Shown here in pieces: positions 45,866-64,000 of a stretch of DNA of 64,000 nt; the stretch's first letter is position 1; each line of letters opens with the position of its first letter. Position numbers and translations under genes: made by a program. Under the pieces are notes generated by a model. That model saw only the letters and a program-made list of their open reading frames with translations, was not told the origin of the DNA and ran no database searches. Origin of the DNA: Gavia stellata. Lineage: Eukaryota; Chordata; Aves; Gaviiformes; Gaviidae. The stretch spans positions 5,491,034-5,555,033 of the forward strand of contig NC_082618.1 of assembly GCF_030936135.1 (NCBI RefSeq), read 5' to 3'.

Positions 45866-48800
45866 CTGAGACCTGACTTGCTTCCCTGCCACCCCCTCGA
45901 AGCCCAGCAAAGGGCTGGAGAACAGGCGATGCCACAAGCCCAGCGGCGAGGGCTCAACTCTCGCTGCCAAAAATCGGTGCAAATCCCTTGCTGGCCCCCA
46001 AGCTGCCCTCGATTCCCACTCAGCTGGGAGCCAAGCTTACACCCTTTCCCCACCCCAGCTCCAGGGGTACAGCCCTGACCCCCACTAGGCTCAGGGGGGT
46101 GAGGTTGGGTCTGGCTCCGGGTTTGTTCCCGGTGGGATTTGGCAACCCCGTGGGCTGCGGGGTCGCTGCCGAAGCGGGTGCGTTGCTGTTGTGCGGCTGT
46201 ATGGGCTCTCCAGTGCTGACGGCAGTAAATTCGGTGCTGCTTGCTAAGGATGGAGAAGCAGATGGGAAGAGAGACTGTCCTGGGAGCTGCAGCCCCCGCT
46301 GCTGCCTGCTGCAGTCTGCAGGGAGAGGCTGTGACCACGGGGCTGGGGACTGAGAGAGAGGGCTCCCCGTTTTGGCGATGCCTTTCCGCACCCCGATTGC
46401 CGGTGGCGGTGGCCTGAGCAGCAGTGTGCTGTGAGATGGTATGTCCCAGCCGCCGGACCTCTGCGGACACTGGGGACGTGTCCTCAAGCAGGTCCCAGGC
46501 TGGTGCGGGTCCCCTTGGGTGGCCCTGGCCCCATGCTCTGGCAGCCAGCATCAGGCTGACGTTGGCTGCCTCTCCACCGCTTCCCACGGGCAGGGTCTTC
46601 CCAGCATTTTGCTCCCAGTCCAGATTTCCAACAGTGGGGAAACTGAGGCACGGAAGCATCTTCCAGGCAGGCTGTGGCGGTGCAGTTGGACATGGGCTTG
46701 CTGGGACCCTGGGAGAGGGCAAGGAGGTGGCATGTGAATAAAATCTCTCCTTTTACTGGGTTCACAGGTCCCGCACGCTCGGCTGCTCACCCCGCTGCCT
46801 CCTCGCCCCCCCCTGCCGCCACCACTGCCTCCCGCCTTGCCTCCTGCCTCCGGGACAGCTGGGTGATGCCTGGGTCCTGCTGGGAGCAGGAGGGAGACAG
46901 AGCTGTCCCTGCCAGCCCCCCAGCCCCCCCGGCAGCCCACGCCAGCTGGGGATGGGTCAGAAGGTGCCAGTGGGCTCCGCCAGCTTTGTCCCCCCCCCCC
47001 CGTGGCTATGGGAGGTGGGGAGGATGCTGGTGGCCAGGAGCTGCTCTGGAGGCTGCTGCCTCTTGGGGTGTCCTTGGGGGGGGTGATGAGAAAGGCTGGC
47101 TGGGGTTTCCTTGTTCTCCTTGGGGACTGTGCCTTGAGGTGGCAAAGCCAGGCTGGTTTTTGGTGTTACCCCACACCCTGCTCCTCTTCGCTCTGGGCTG
47201 GGAAGAGCAGGTCCTGCTCTCCCTGGGCTTCTCCCTCCCACGACCTGCAATCCGGCAAGCAAAGGGTTTCCAGCCAGGAGAGACAGCAGCCTCTTCCCTT
47301 CTCTTCCAGCCTTTTCTCCCACAGCCAGCTTGGGATGCACTGGGATCCACAGGGATCTCCCCAAACACCCCATGCCCAAGCTGGGCATTATCTCCATGGG
47401 AGCAGGGAGTGACAGGCAGGGTGGGAGCTGGGTACCAGCACGGGGGGATGCTCTGGCCCTGGAGCAGGGTACCAGCACGGAGGGATGCGGGTGGCACGAG
47501 AGCATCCCACCGTGGCACCACAGCCAGGCCACAGCGGATGCGTGGGAGCCAGGAGAAGCCTCGCTGCCTGCCCGGCTCTTCTCCTCTTGCCGACTCAGCT
47601 GTTTCCCCGTGCCTGGAGCAGCTGCGGCTCCACACCGGTCGATGCCATCGATTAATTCCTCTCCCCATCCCTGGAGAGGGGACGGTGCGGGGGGCAGCAG
47701 GGGGGAGAGAATAAATATTTCAGCAGGTCCAGGCAAAAGCTGGGGTTATTTTGGGGCCGGGATTTATGGGCTATTAGGAATAAGGAATGAGTCTGTGCTG
47801 GGGAGAGGAGACCCATTAATCCAGGCTGAAGGAGCACAAATGAGCAAGGGGAAATGGAGGAGGCTTTAATTATTTCGCTGTGTTCCAGAATAATAAGCCG
47901 GCTCTCCAGCCAAGCGCTGGTGTGGGGCCCAGGAGCTCTGCTCCCTGGGAACTGGGGCAGGTGAGGGGGCACTCACAGTTAAATCCCCCCCAGTTGTGCT
48001 GGGAGGGGTGGGCATCCCATTCTGGGACCAGTATAAGACCAGTACAAGCAGTGCTGCTGGCTGGGACATGGTATGGAGGATGTGCTGCTTGTGGGGGGAG
48101 GCTGCAGAGTGCAGGGATGGCTGGAGGGGCCCGTGGGTCAGTGCCCGGTCCCAGGGGTGCCCTGCCTGGGCCAGGCCAGCCCCACCACCCGCCGTGCCCC
48201 ATTAAGGCAATCCTGTCTGTGCCTGTAACCGGAGGAGCTGGGCACCGGTGCAGGGGTGAGTCACTGCCGGAGGCAGCCCTGGCCCGGAGAGCATCCCTGG
48301 CTCTGCTGTGCCCAGCACCACCTGGGTGACCTTGGGCTGCGCTCCCTGGCTTGCTGTGCACACACACACACACCCCCCGCCGCTGCCTCTGCATCCCCCC
48401 CGTGTGCCTCAGTTTCCCCAGGGGCACCTGGAACGGTGGCCCTGGCTCACGCCTTGGCACCCTGAGGGAGCTGCAGGGACCTGACTGCCCTGGCTGGGGG
48501 CACGCCTTACCCCATGGGGGGGCACTGAGAAGCAGATTTACCCCCGCTGGGGCAGCCTGCCCCATCCCCTGTGGGCGGGGGTCCCTGCCACGTGGCAGGG
48601 ATGCAGGGAAGGGACAGCCTTGGACCACCTCCTCCTCCAATGGGATGGATGAGGACCAGGTCTCCCTGCAGCATCCCTGTGGCACAGCACATCTTGCTCC
48701 CTCGCGAGCGTGGCCCAGGGTGCCAAGGTCACCCAGCGGGACCGTGGTGGGGTGTAGGAGCCATTCGCCGCACCCCACGCCAGGCAGCGTCCTCCTTCCC

Positions 48801-51800
48801 CGCTCCCACTAGGCCTGCCGCCACAGCTCCCGCTGACGTCACCCCGCCGGAGCCAGGAGCTATTTTGGGAACTGCAAAGTCACTGGCGCAATTAGTCCGC
48901 TGGCAAAGGCAGCGGGGCGACGCGGGGGGCCGCAGGGCTGGCTGCTCTCCACGCTGTGCCCCCGCCATGCTGTGCCGTGCCGGGGGGCTGCGTGGCCGTG
49001 TCCCCCGGGCACCAACAGATCTGTGCCTCTCCTTGTGCCCGCAGGCTCAAGGGCTCCCTCCGCCAGGGTAAACGGCCGCGGCTGCAAATCCTCCCATCCA
49101 TCATCTCCTCCTCTCTGCCTTTTTTTTCCTTTCTTTTTTTTTTTTTTGTTTAGTTTTATTTCATTCCCCTGGCAGAAGCTGCCCCACGTGGGCTGCCGAA
49201 TGCTGGCGAAAGCCAGCTCGCTGCCGCCTTGCTGCCATCGCTCTCATTTAGACAGAGGCAGGAAAGCAATTAACTGCCAGCGATGCCGGCAACATGCTTC
49301 CCATGGCGATGCCACTGGAGAACCCCACGGGTGATGGGCTGCCTAGGTGGGAGCGGGGGTCCGGCCGTGCCTGGGTGCTCTGCCTCCGGCTGCGCCTTTG
49401 GTTTAATCCGGTCTGCATCTTCTTGGATGCAGCCATTGGGGTGCAGGATGGGTGCTTGCAGCTGCACAGCCCCGACAGCCCTGTTGTCCCCTGTCCCATG
49501 CCACGTGCAGTCACGTCGGAGGGACGCCTGTCCCCAGGGCACAGCACAAGCAGACAGAGGAGTCCTGCCCTGCAAGTGCCTTCGTGCCTGGGGACGTGGG
49601 GACAGATAGAAGGGACAGTTAGGGTCCTGAGCCCTCCTCCCCCAGTGCTGGTTGCTTTCTCCAGCCACCCTCCTCGCCTCCCAGTAACCTCCAGGTCATG
49701 GCCGGAGGGGCGTGTACAGAAATGCTGCAAGAAGCTGATCCTGGCAGGCTCCGAACACCCCGACAGGGGGGCTCAAAAAATCCCTTGAAAAATCCTGAGA
49801 CTTTCCCATGTGACCCCGGCATCTCTTTCAGTCCCATCCTCCAGGAAAAAAACCCAAATCCTTTCTCCCAATGCCTGGGGAGGTGCCACAGCAGGAGTCG
49901 GTGCTCAGCTCCCCAAACCCTGAGCTGGGGCTTTGGGCAGGGAGACCCACGGGGCCGGATCCGGCACGCTGCCTGTCCCCTGCCCAGGTGCACGGCAGAG
50001 ATGCTTGGGTGCAAGCAGGCTGACACCCACCGTTCCCCATCGCTTGGAGCCCCGACTCGGCCTTGGAAGGGGGTCCCTGCCTGCGCTGGGGCTGGAGGAG
50101 CAGCCGGTGGTCTTGGGGTGGGGATGGACAGGGCTGGGTGGGAAGAGGGGTCCGGGGGTGGCTCTGGGGGTGACAGGGGCCACGGGAGGGTAGTGGCAAG
50201 TTGGGGAGCGTGTCCCCCCCCCCCGGGGCTGGGAGCTGGGTGAGGCTGTGCTGAGTCACGCTGCAGAGCCAGCGAGCAGGACTGCAGCAAGCGGCTGGCT
50301 GCCGCCTGCCTGCAATGGGGACGATGTGACAGCCCCGTCCCTCCCGTCCGCCACACGCTCCAGCTCCTCGCCTGCTCCTTGGGGGTCCAGGATGCTGATG
50401 GGGGGGTGATGTCCAGGCTGGGGGGGGGTCCCGCTGCACCCCAGGTTGTGGCTGTCTCAGTGCTCCCAGCCCTTCTTGCGCCTCCCTGGCCCCCTCCCCT
50501 TCAATAGGGATGGGGGGGCTCTAGGGTGGGTGTCCTGGGGACCCCAGGGAGGGAGAGGGGAGGACTGAGCTGTCCCTGGAGGATGAGTGTCCCCGACCCC
50601 AGTGCAGGAGGGGTGTCCCCAGGGAGCCGTGACCAGGGGACAGCGGGGCCAGGGGGCCACTCACTGCCAACACAAACACAAAAAGGCACTTGGCAGCCGC
50701 TGGAACACGGAGCGGCTTTCCCCCGGCACCGGAGCTGGGGGCGGGGGGGCATTTGGCAGAGATCCCCCCCAGCTCCCACCCAGTGCCACCAACCCAGGGC
50801 ACGGGGCCGAGCATCCAGCCCTGTGCTGAGTCCCCAAGACTGCTGCCACAGCACAGGGCAAAGGGTTGAGGCAGGTTTCCACTGCAGAGGGAAACTGAGG
50901 CACAAGGGGGTGCCCGGAGGATTGGCTCCAGACGCTGCCACCTCTCACGGTCAGAGCCCGGGGCAGCCCCGACCCCGTAGGACGCTGGTGACCACCCTGC
51001 CTGGTGCTGCCCACCGGCCCCACAGAGCTCTGAGCTGCTTCTGGAGGGACTGAGACAGCCAGGGCTTTTTTTAGGCGCTCCATAAGTGCCGTCTGGGCGG
51101 TATTTATATCGGCTCCTTAAATAAGAGCTGCCATCTGAGCCCAACGTGCCTGCTTAATTATTAATGCCCCGTGGGGAGGCGGTGTGCCCAGCTGGCTCTG
51201 GCCCACCCTCCTGCTAGGTCCCCGGTGGGGTCCTGCACCCCAGGTCCCCTCAGCTCCCCTCCAGCACCCAGGGTGAGGGCTGACATCCAGGCCACCCCGG
51301 GCACCCCAGCTTCCCATGGGCATACGTCCCGTGGAAGAGCATCTTCCCTGGGGCTGGGAGGAAGGCTGGAGGGCGGATTTTCAGAGTGGAGGGTGCCGTG
51401 GCATGGGCATCGCTGCAGTTCTCAGCGCCACGGCGCTTGTGAGGGTATTAGGGATAAGGGGAGGGTGGGAGGCACTGCGCGCTGCCCTCCCATCCTGTCT
51501 TGGTGGCTTGAGGTGGTCCCAGGGAAAATCATCCCTGGGAGCCCGGCTGTGTACCCCGAGGGCTATGGGCAGCCCCACTTCATGGCAGGGCTGATGTTGA
51601 ACCGCACAGGAAGGTAGCTGCTGCAGCAGAATTAATTTTGGCTTGGAAAGTGCTTTGAAAGCCTGAGATGAAAGGCCAGGGCAGAGTACAAAGCGCTGCG
51701 GCTCTGCAGATGGGGAAGGAAGTTCCCCTTCAAAGCCCCCGTGGTCTGGCGGGCTCGTTGCCGGCTGCCCCATCAGCCATGTCCCCTCCATCGTCTCCTG

Positions 51801-52599
51801 CCCCAGGTGAGGCAACGTCCTGGTTCTGGGGCGTTTTGGGGAGGGTTGGTATACCCTCGAACTCACTCAGGTGTTGGGTGCGGGGTCCTTCCTCGGGGCT
51901 GGTGGGACCCCCAGCTTCGGTGCCTAGCAGGGTGGATGGGTGCTGGGCTGGGACCGAACCTGCACTGGGGGCAGGCTGGGGAGTGCTGCTGGTGGGTGCT
52001 GGGGGAGATGGGACACCCTTGGCCTGCTCCTGGGATGCTTCCCTTGCCACGTCGCACAGCCGGGTGTGGGGCAGCGAGGTGGAAAAGGGGCCAGGGTGCC
52101 GGGGTGTCGGGGTGCTGGGGCCAAGCAGTCTGGCCCAGCAAGGGGTCAGGCAGGGAGGACATGAGGGCACTGCTGTCCTGCAGCCTGTGGGGAAGGGGAC
52201 ATGGAAGCCAGAGGTTTCCTCAGCTTGTTTTTCACCAGCCCAACTGCAAGAGCCAGAAAACTGCTCCCCTGGGCAGGCAGCACCTTCCTCAGGGCAACCT
52301 GAGCAGCAGCTGCCCAGGCAGTGGGGCTGGAGGGTGAGCACCCAGCCAGGGAGCCCCAGGGCTGTGCAGGACCAGGGCAGCATCCCAGGGACGGGACCCA
52401 TCCCAGCTCCACGCACCAGCCCGGGGGAATGCCACCCTGTGTCCCCTGCTCTGCCCGGCTTTGCCAACCACCGCTGAAGACACGCAGGACCCCAAGCACT
52501 GGGTCACTGCTTGCTGTTGATGTAAGGTGTTGCAGGCATGCCTGCGTACCAATGGTGACAACCCTTGCCCTCGGCGTGGGGACAGGCTGGGGCACCTGC
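45866..52599. other. Intergenic DNA between SSC4D and YWHAG, left part
   Basis: About 6.7 kb, mostly GC-rich. Long open frames on both strands (for example 46674-47714, 49619-50356, 51668-52477) reflect low stop-codon density and have no domain or consistent splice structure. Candidate regulatory islands are at 47700-47890, 48825-48905 (perfect CRE) and 51060-51170 (AT-rich with E-box). No transposon recognised. Confidence 0.6.
48834..48841. promoter_or_regulatory. Perfect palindromic CRE, TGACGTCA
   Basis: A full CREB/ATF site, followed by GGAGCTATTTTGGGAACTGC, which includes a CArG-like stretch. Position 48825-48905 looks like a compact unique element in GC-rich intergenic DNA. Its function and target gene are unknown. 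Confidence 0.4.
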
Positions 52600-52773
52600 A
52601 CCATGCATCCCTCATGCCATGCATCCTCCTCGCCATGCGTCCTCCGCGCCATACATCCCCCTCGCCATACATCCTCCTCGCCATGCATCCTCCTCGCCAT
52701 GCATCCTCCTCACCATGCATCCTCCTCGCCATGCATCCTCCTTGCCGTGCATCCCCCTCACCGTGCATGCCCC
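52600..52773 (+). repeat. 16-bp minisatellite GCCATGCATCCTCCTC
   Basis: About ten tandem copies with small variants (ATACATCC, GTGCATCC), each carrying an ATGCAT palindrome. It produces periodic Met/His/Pro or Arg/Gly/Glu peptides in different frames, which are not genes. Confidence 0.95.
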
Positions 52774-53639
52774 TTGCTCCAAGCAAGTAAAGATAGAGGG
52801 AAGGGGCGTGCAACCATCGCTCTCCCACAGCAAGCGAGGGGTGAGGATTTCTGGATCCATTTTCGGAGCAGTCATCAGCTAACCCAAGCGATCCTCCAAG
52901 TCGAAGAGAATTTACTGCCTTCCCTTGCGGTGTCACAAGGCATTGACAAGACGTAATGGAAAAGGCAAGAAAATGTGAAGAGAAGGACTCGTCTTCCAGG
53001 CCGCAGGAATTAACAAAGTGGCACATTTGAACGCACCGGAGTATTTTTAATACAGTAGGCGGAATCAGGGTTATTGGGTTTTTCTGGGACGTCTGCAGAA
53101 CAGACCCACATCCTTTGGGTCTTGGTGATTTCCCAACCCAGCAGCCATCCGGGCTCTTGCTGAGGGGTGTCCATAGGTACCAGGCAGAGGTGGGAGAAGG
53201 ACATTTAGTGACAGGCAGCCAGATGACACCTCCAGCTGCCTGGGCTGCCCGCCAGAAGCTTCTAACTCCGGCCTTTCACTGCGTAACGTTCATCCCATCA
53301 CTGCCTAGTCTGTAAAACAGAAGGATTAAGTGGTGCGAAGTGTGCTGATTTATCCATCGGAACCCAAAAAGGGGGCTGGATACACTGCAGATAAATATTA
53401 CAGCCAGATCGCTATTGTGAACAATTTACAGCATTATGAATATCGTGTTCTAACCTGTGATGGGGAAGGAGATCATCTGCATTGTGAAATGTATTTATTG
53501 CTGTGGTGCTTTGACAGGAATAAATCAGTATTTGCTCAGTCTGGGGCAAATACACAGTCACCATAAATCGGCAGAGCGGTGGTGATTTGGACTCGCTGAG
53601 AACCTGCCGTATTTATGTAAACTACTAGATAAGTGTCAT

Positions 53640-53830
53640 AAGGTTTGTATGGAGAGGCAGTATTTTTTATTAGGCCAGTTGATATATTTGGAGAAACCAG
53701 ATGAGCTTCCAGGTGCACAAACGCTTCTTCAGGTCCAGGCTTGCGTTCAATATTGTCCGTGAGAACCCAGGAGTTGTACCCAAGGGCTAATATTATTTTT
53801 TCCAAGTTAGAGGAACCATACATTCAACCC
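53640..53830 (-). mobile_element. Possible ancient amniote retroposon remnant
   Basis: On the minus strand, CCTGGACCTGAAGAAGCGTT, then GGAAGCTCATCTGGTTTCTC, then GGCCTAATAAAAAATACTGC resembles the tail of an old amniote repeat (CTGAAGAAG ... AAGCTTGT ... CAATAAAAGATATTACCTC). I recognise the pattern but cannot name the family with certainty, and similarity is partial. Confidence 0.35.
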
Positions 53831-54473
53831 AAATGTAGGAGCATCACTCAAAAGGTGTCTGGGAAGAACAGACAGCTCCACTCTGGTCTGTACCCAGAGA
53901 TCTGATAGTCCTGCCTGGCTTGGGTGATGCCCCATGGCAATCCTCCAGACTATTTGATAAGAAATGGCAGCAATAGCTGAACAAACGGTTTGGGACCCAC
54001 GACCTACTTTAAGATTCTCTTGCACTCTGCGTTTTACTCAAATTATCTCCTCAAAGCTGACGTCATACAGAAAACAACGCAAAAACCCGCCGCTGAGCTC
54101 TCCAGAGATGATGGCGAGCCTCCTCAGAAGAATGAATGTGCCATTATCAGAAAAGAGGAATAAACTGCCCTTGTCTACGGGCGCTCTCCTTGGGATAGCC
54201 GTGGTGGTAAACAAAGGCCGGGCACAAAGGCTGTTCTCACACCAGAACCACGTGTGCCACGGGGTGTGAGGCCGGGGGTGCGAGCAAGGAGACAGCGTTT
54301 TATTTTATGGAGGAAATAGAGAGGATCTGGGTGTGTTTCTGGTTTTATTTATCAGAAGGCGTGATTTCTTCTGCTCTTGAAGCTGTAAACAAAGAAGTAT
54401 TTTGTGTTAAACAAATCCATTCAATACAATTCTCTGTTATTCTTAAAGCAGTGCTAAAACCACAATAAAGATG

Positions 54474-54502
54474 GAGATCTCACCCCAAAATGGTGAGATC
54501 TC
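54474..54502. repeat. 11-bp inverted repeat with 7-nt loop
   Basis: GAGATCTCACC, loop CCAAAAT, then GGTGAGATCTC. The stem is perfect and nearly continues outward (GATG / CATC with one extra G). It lies in AT-rich intergenic DNA with no T-run, so it does not read as a terminator. Confidence 0.8.
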
Positions 54503-55229
54503 ATCATAAAGCATCTGTCAGTATTTCCAAACCAATTTGTCCTCACCCGCTCGGGTGAGACCGTGGCCCACGGGCTTTAACAGGCTGTGGCCACGGTATT
54601 GCCCTGCAAAGACCGGCACGTCCCAGTGCCACCAAGGTTTCCTGTGGCATTTCAGAAGAAAACCACAGGCCATGGGGGTCGGCAAGCGGGACGGCTGTGT
54701 CCTCCGAGATAGTCCTCACACCTCCCAAAGCACCCACGAGGGGACAGTGGCACCGGGAAGGGCCGGGGAGACGCGGCGCGTGTGCTGGGGCACACCAGGT
54801 GTGAGGAGGAGGACGGCGTTTGCCCACGCAGAGCCATGCGTCAGCACCGCCCGGCTCCCTCCGGCCGGGATAAAGCGCTTTCGTTGCGATCCTTTCATTA
54901 GACCATTTTCCTTTCCCCCGGTGCTGCAGTGTCCTCTCAGCATCGCTTTATCCACAAGCTTTTTAGGAAAACGGGATCTCTTATGGCTCCTAACGGAGCT
55001 GCTAATGCGCAGCAGAAGCCCTGCTAGGCCCAAGCGGATGCGCGCTTTTATTTCATGTGTTATTGATGAGCGAGCGCACCACGCTCCCAAGCTGGCCACT
55101 CATAAATTATCCAGCGTTGCTCTTCGGTGGGGCTGCTCTCCTCTGTGGGTCGGCTGGGAGGACCCCGTCCCGCGGCAGGAGAAAGGGGCTGGGGGGGCAG
55201 TTGTTTGCCCCAAGCTCTGTCACCGCAGC

Positions 55230-56283
55230 CTGGGTTGTGAGTGGGTCTGGTTCATGAGTGGGTCTGGGCTGTGAGTGGGCCCAGGCTGTGTGTGGGTCTG
55301 GGTCGTGAGTGGGTCTGGGTCGTGAGTGGGCCTAGGCCATGAGTGGGCCTGGGCTGTGAGTGGGCCGGGGTTGGGAGTGGGTCCAGACTGTGAGTGGGTG
55401 CAAGCTGTAAGTGGGCCTGGGCTGAGAGTGGGTCCAGGCTGTGTGTGGGTCTGGGTTGTGAGTGGGTCCAGGCTGTGTGTGGGTCTGGGTTGTGAGTGGG
55501 TCCAGGCTGTGTGTGGGTCTGGGTTGTGAGTCCTACGCCATGAGTGGGTCCAGGCTGTGATGGGGCCCAGGCTGCAAGTGGGTCCAGGCTGTGTGTGGGT
55601 CTGGGTTGTGAGTGGGTCCAGGCTGTGTGTGGGTCTGGGTCGTGAGTGGGCCTAGACCATGAGTGGGCCCGGGCTGTGAGTGGGCCTGGGCTGAGAGTGG
55701 GTCTGGGCCATGAGTGGGTCCAAGCTGTGATGGGGCCCAGGCTGCAAGTGGGTCCAGGCTGTGTGTGGCATGGGTCCAAGCTGTGAAGGGGCCCGGGTTG
55801 TGAGTGGGTCCAGGCCGTGAGTGGGTCCAGGCCGTGAGTGGGCCCAGACCATGAGTGGGCCCAGGCTGTGAGTGGGCCCAGGCCGTGAGCAGGCCGGGGC
55901 CATGAGTGGGTCCAGGCCATGAGTGGGTCCAGACCATGAGTGGGTCCAGGCCGTGAGTGGGCCCAGACCATGAGTGGGCCCAGACCATGAGTGGGCCCAG
56001 GCCGTGAGTGGGTCCAGGCCGTGAGCAGTCCGGGGCCATGAGTGGGTCCAGGCCGTGAGTGGGTCCAGACGATGAGTGGGCCCAGGCCGTGAGTAGGTCC
56101 AGGCCGTGAGCGGGCCGGGGCCATGAGTGGGCCCAGACCATGAGTGGGCCCAGGCCGTGAGTAGGTCCAGGCCGTGAGTGGGCCCAGACCGTGAGTGGGC
56201 CCAGGCCGTGAGTGGGCCCAGGCCATGAGTGGGTCCAGACCGTGAGTGGGCCCAGGCCGTGAGTGGGCCCAGGCCGCGAGTGA
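55230..56283. repeat. 17-bp minisatellite, about 62 copies, abutting the YWHAG CpG island
   Basis: Unit GTGAGTGGGTCCAGGCC with variants (CAGACC, CATGAGTGGG, GGGCCC). Because 17 is not divisible by 3 and the minus-strand unit lacks stop codons, all three minus frames stay open and give the same 17-residue periodic peptide (GLGPLTAWAHSRPGPTH type). This explains the overlapping 222-442-codon minus frames. The array starts diverged at 55230 and becomes more regular toward 56280. Confidence 0.96.
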
Positions 56284-56522
56284 CTCGCCGTGGGTCGCGC
56301 AGCAGCCCTGAGCCCCACACGGGTGCAGGCAGCGGCCTCCCCGCCGCTCGAGGCCTACCCCGCCAGGGAAGCCCCGTCCCCCCGCCCCGCGGGCCGCTCC
56401 CGGTGAATCAGCACGGGCAGCCGGCGGGACCCCGCGGGCGGGGCGGGGCGGGACCCCGGCGGGGCAGAGCGAGGCCGCGAGGCCGGGGGCGGGGCGGAGG
56501 GGGGGGGGCGGTGTGGCGCTGA

Positions 56523-64000
<7,478 letters not shown>

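Larger units (their letters stand above)
52774..55229. other. Intergenic DNA between two minisatellites, upstream of YWHAG
   Basis: An AT-richer unique stretch (53300-53640) contains the palindrome ATTGTGAACAAT (53414-53425), like two facing SOX sites. A repeat-derived stretch (53640-53830) follows, then an 11-bp hairpin (54474-54502). No coding exon recognised. Confidence 0.6.

Noticed and set aside
46674-47714. 346-codon plus frame between SSC4D and YWHAG
   Set aside because: GC-rich, with equally long frames on the opposite strand; composition biased and no domain recognisable.
51668-52477. 269-codon plus and 245-codon minus overlapping frames
   Set aside because: Mirror open frames caused by low stop density in GC-rich DNA; no family resemblance.
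54474-54502. Hairpin considered as a transcription terminator
   Set aside because: No T-run follows, and intrinsic terminators of that kind are bacterial; kept only as an inverted repeat.

Overview
This is a vertebrate nuclear window, almost certainly from a bird. It has long introns, two CpG-island promoters, and three CR1 LINE fragments carrying the avian CR1 3' end. It has no operons or prokaryotic features, no CRISPR array and no intact mobile element. Three genes can be recognised from exon translations: DTX2 (Deltex E3 ubiquitin ligase 2, minus strand), SSC4D (secreted scavenger receptor with four cysteine-rich domains, plus strand) and YWHAG (14-3-3 gamma, plus strand). The same three genes sit together on human 7q11.23. 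From general knowledge, the matching chicken region is microchromosome 19, which fits the high GC and dense minisatellites.

Layout. 1-18000: 5' half of DTX2 on the minus strand, with a probable untranslated first exon in a CpG island (donor at 17933/17932), the WWE1 exon (12734-12346) and the WWE2 exon (7573-6988). The RING and Deltex C-terminal exons are not seen and must lie beyond the left edge. 18060-20580: a GC-box triplet followed by a roughly 2.4 kb GT-rich minisatellite abutting the DTX2 promoter. 20600-32470: gene-poor DNA with CR1 copies and AT-rich islands. ZP3 lies between DTX2 and SSC4D in human, but nothing like it is visible here. 32470-45870: SSC4D, ten coding exons that join into one open frame of 567 codons with every intron in phase 1, and a polyadenylation signal at 45839-45848. 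45870-56290: intergenic DNA with candidate regulatory islands and minisatellites. The largest is a 17-bp repeat of about 62 copies that stays open in all three minus frames. 56290-57200: YWHAG CpG island with a perfect 46-bp inverted repeat (3-nt loop) and the first coding exon (56874-56960). 56961-64000: YWHAG intron 1.

The genes are neighbours by conserved synteny and have unrelated jobs: DTX2 in ubiquitin/ADP-ribose and Notch-linked signalling, SSC4D as a secreted pattern-recognition-like protein, YWHAG as a phosphoserine/phosphothreonine-binding adaptor. I found no new multi-gene system. The most unusual items are the promoter-proximal palindrome, the repeat next to the DTX2 promoter, the triple-frame-open minisatellite and a CR1 copy expanded internally into simple sequence. 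Most long open frames here are artefacts of GC-rich or tandemly repeated DNA.
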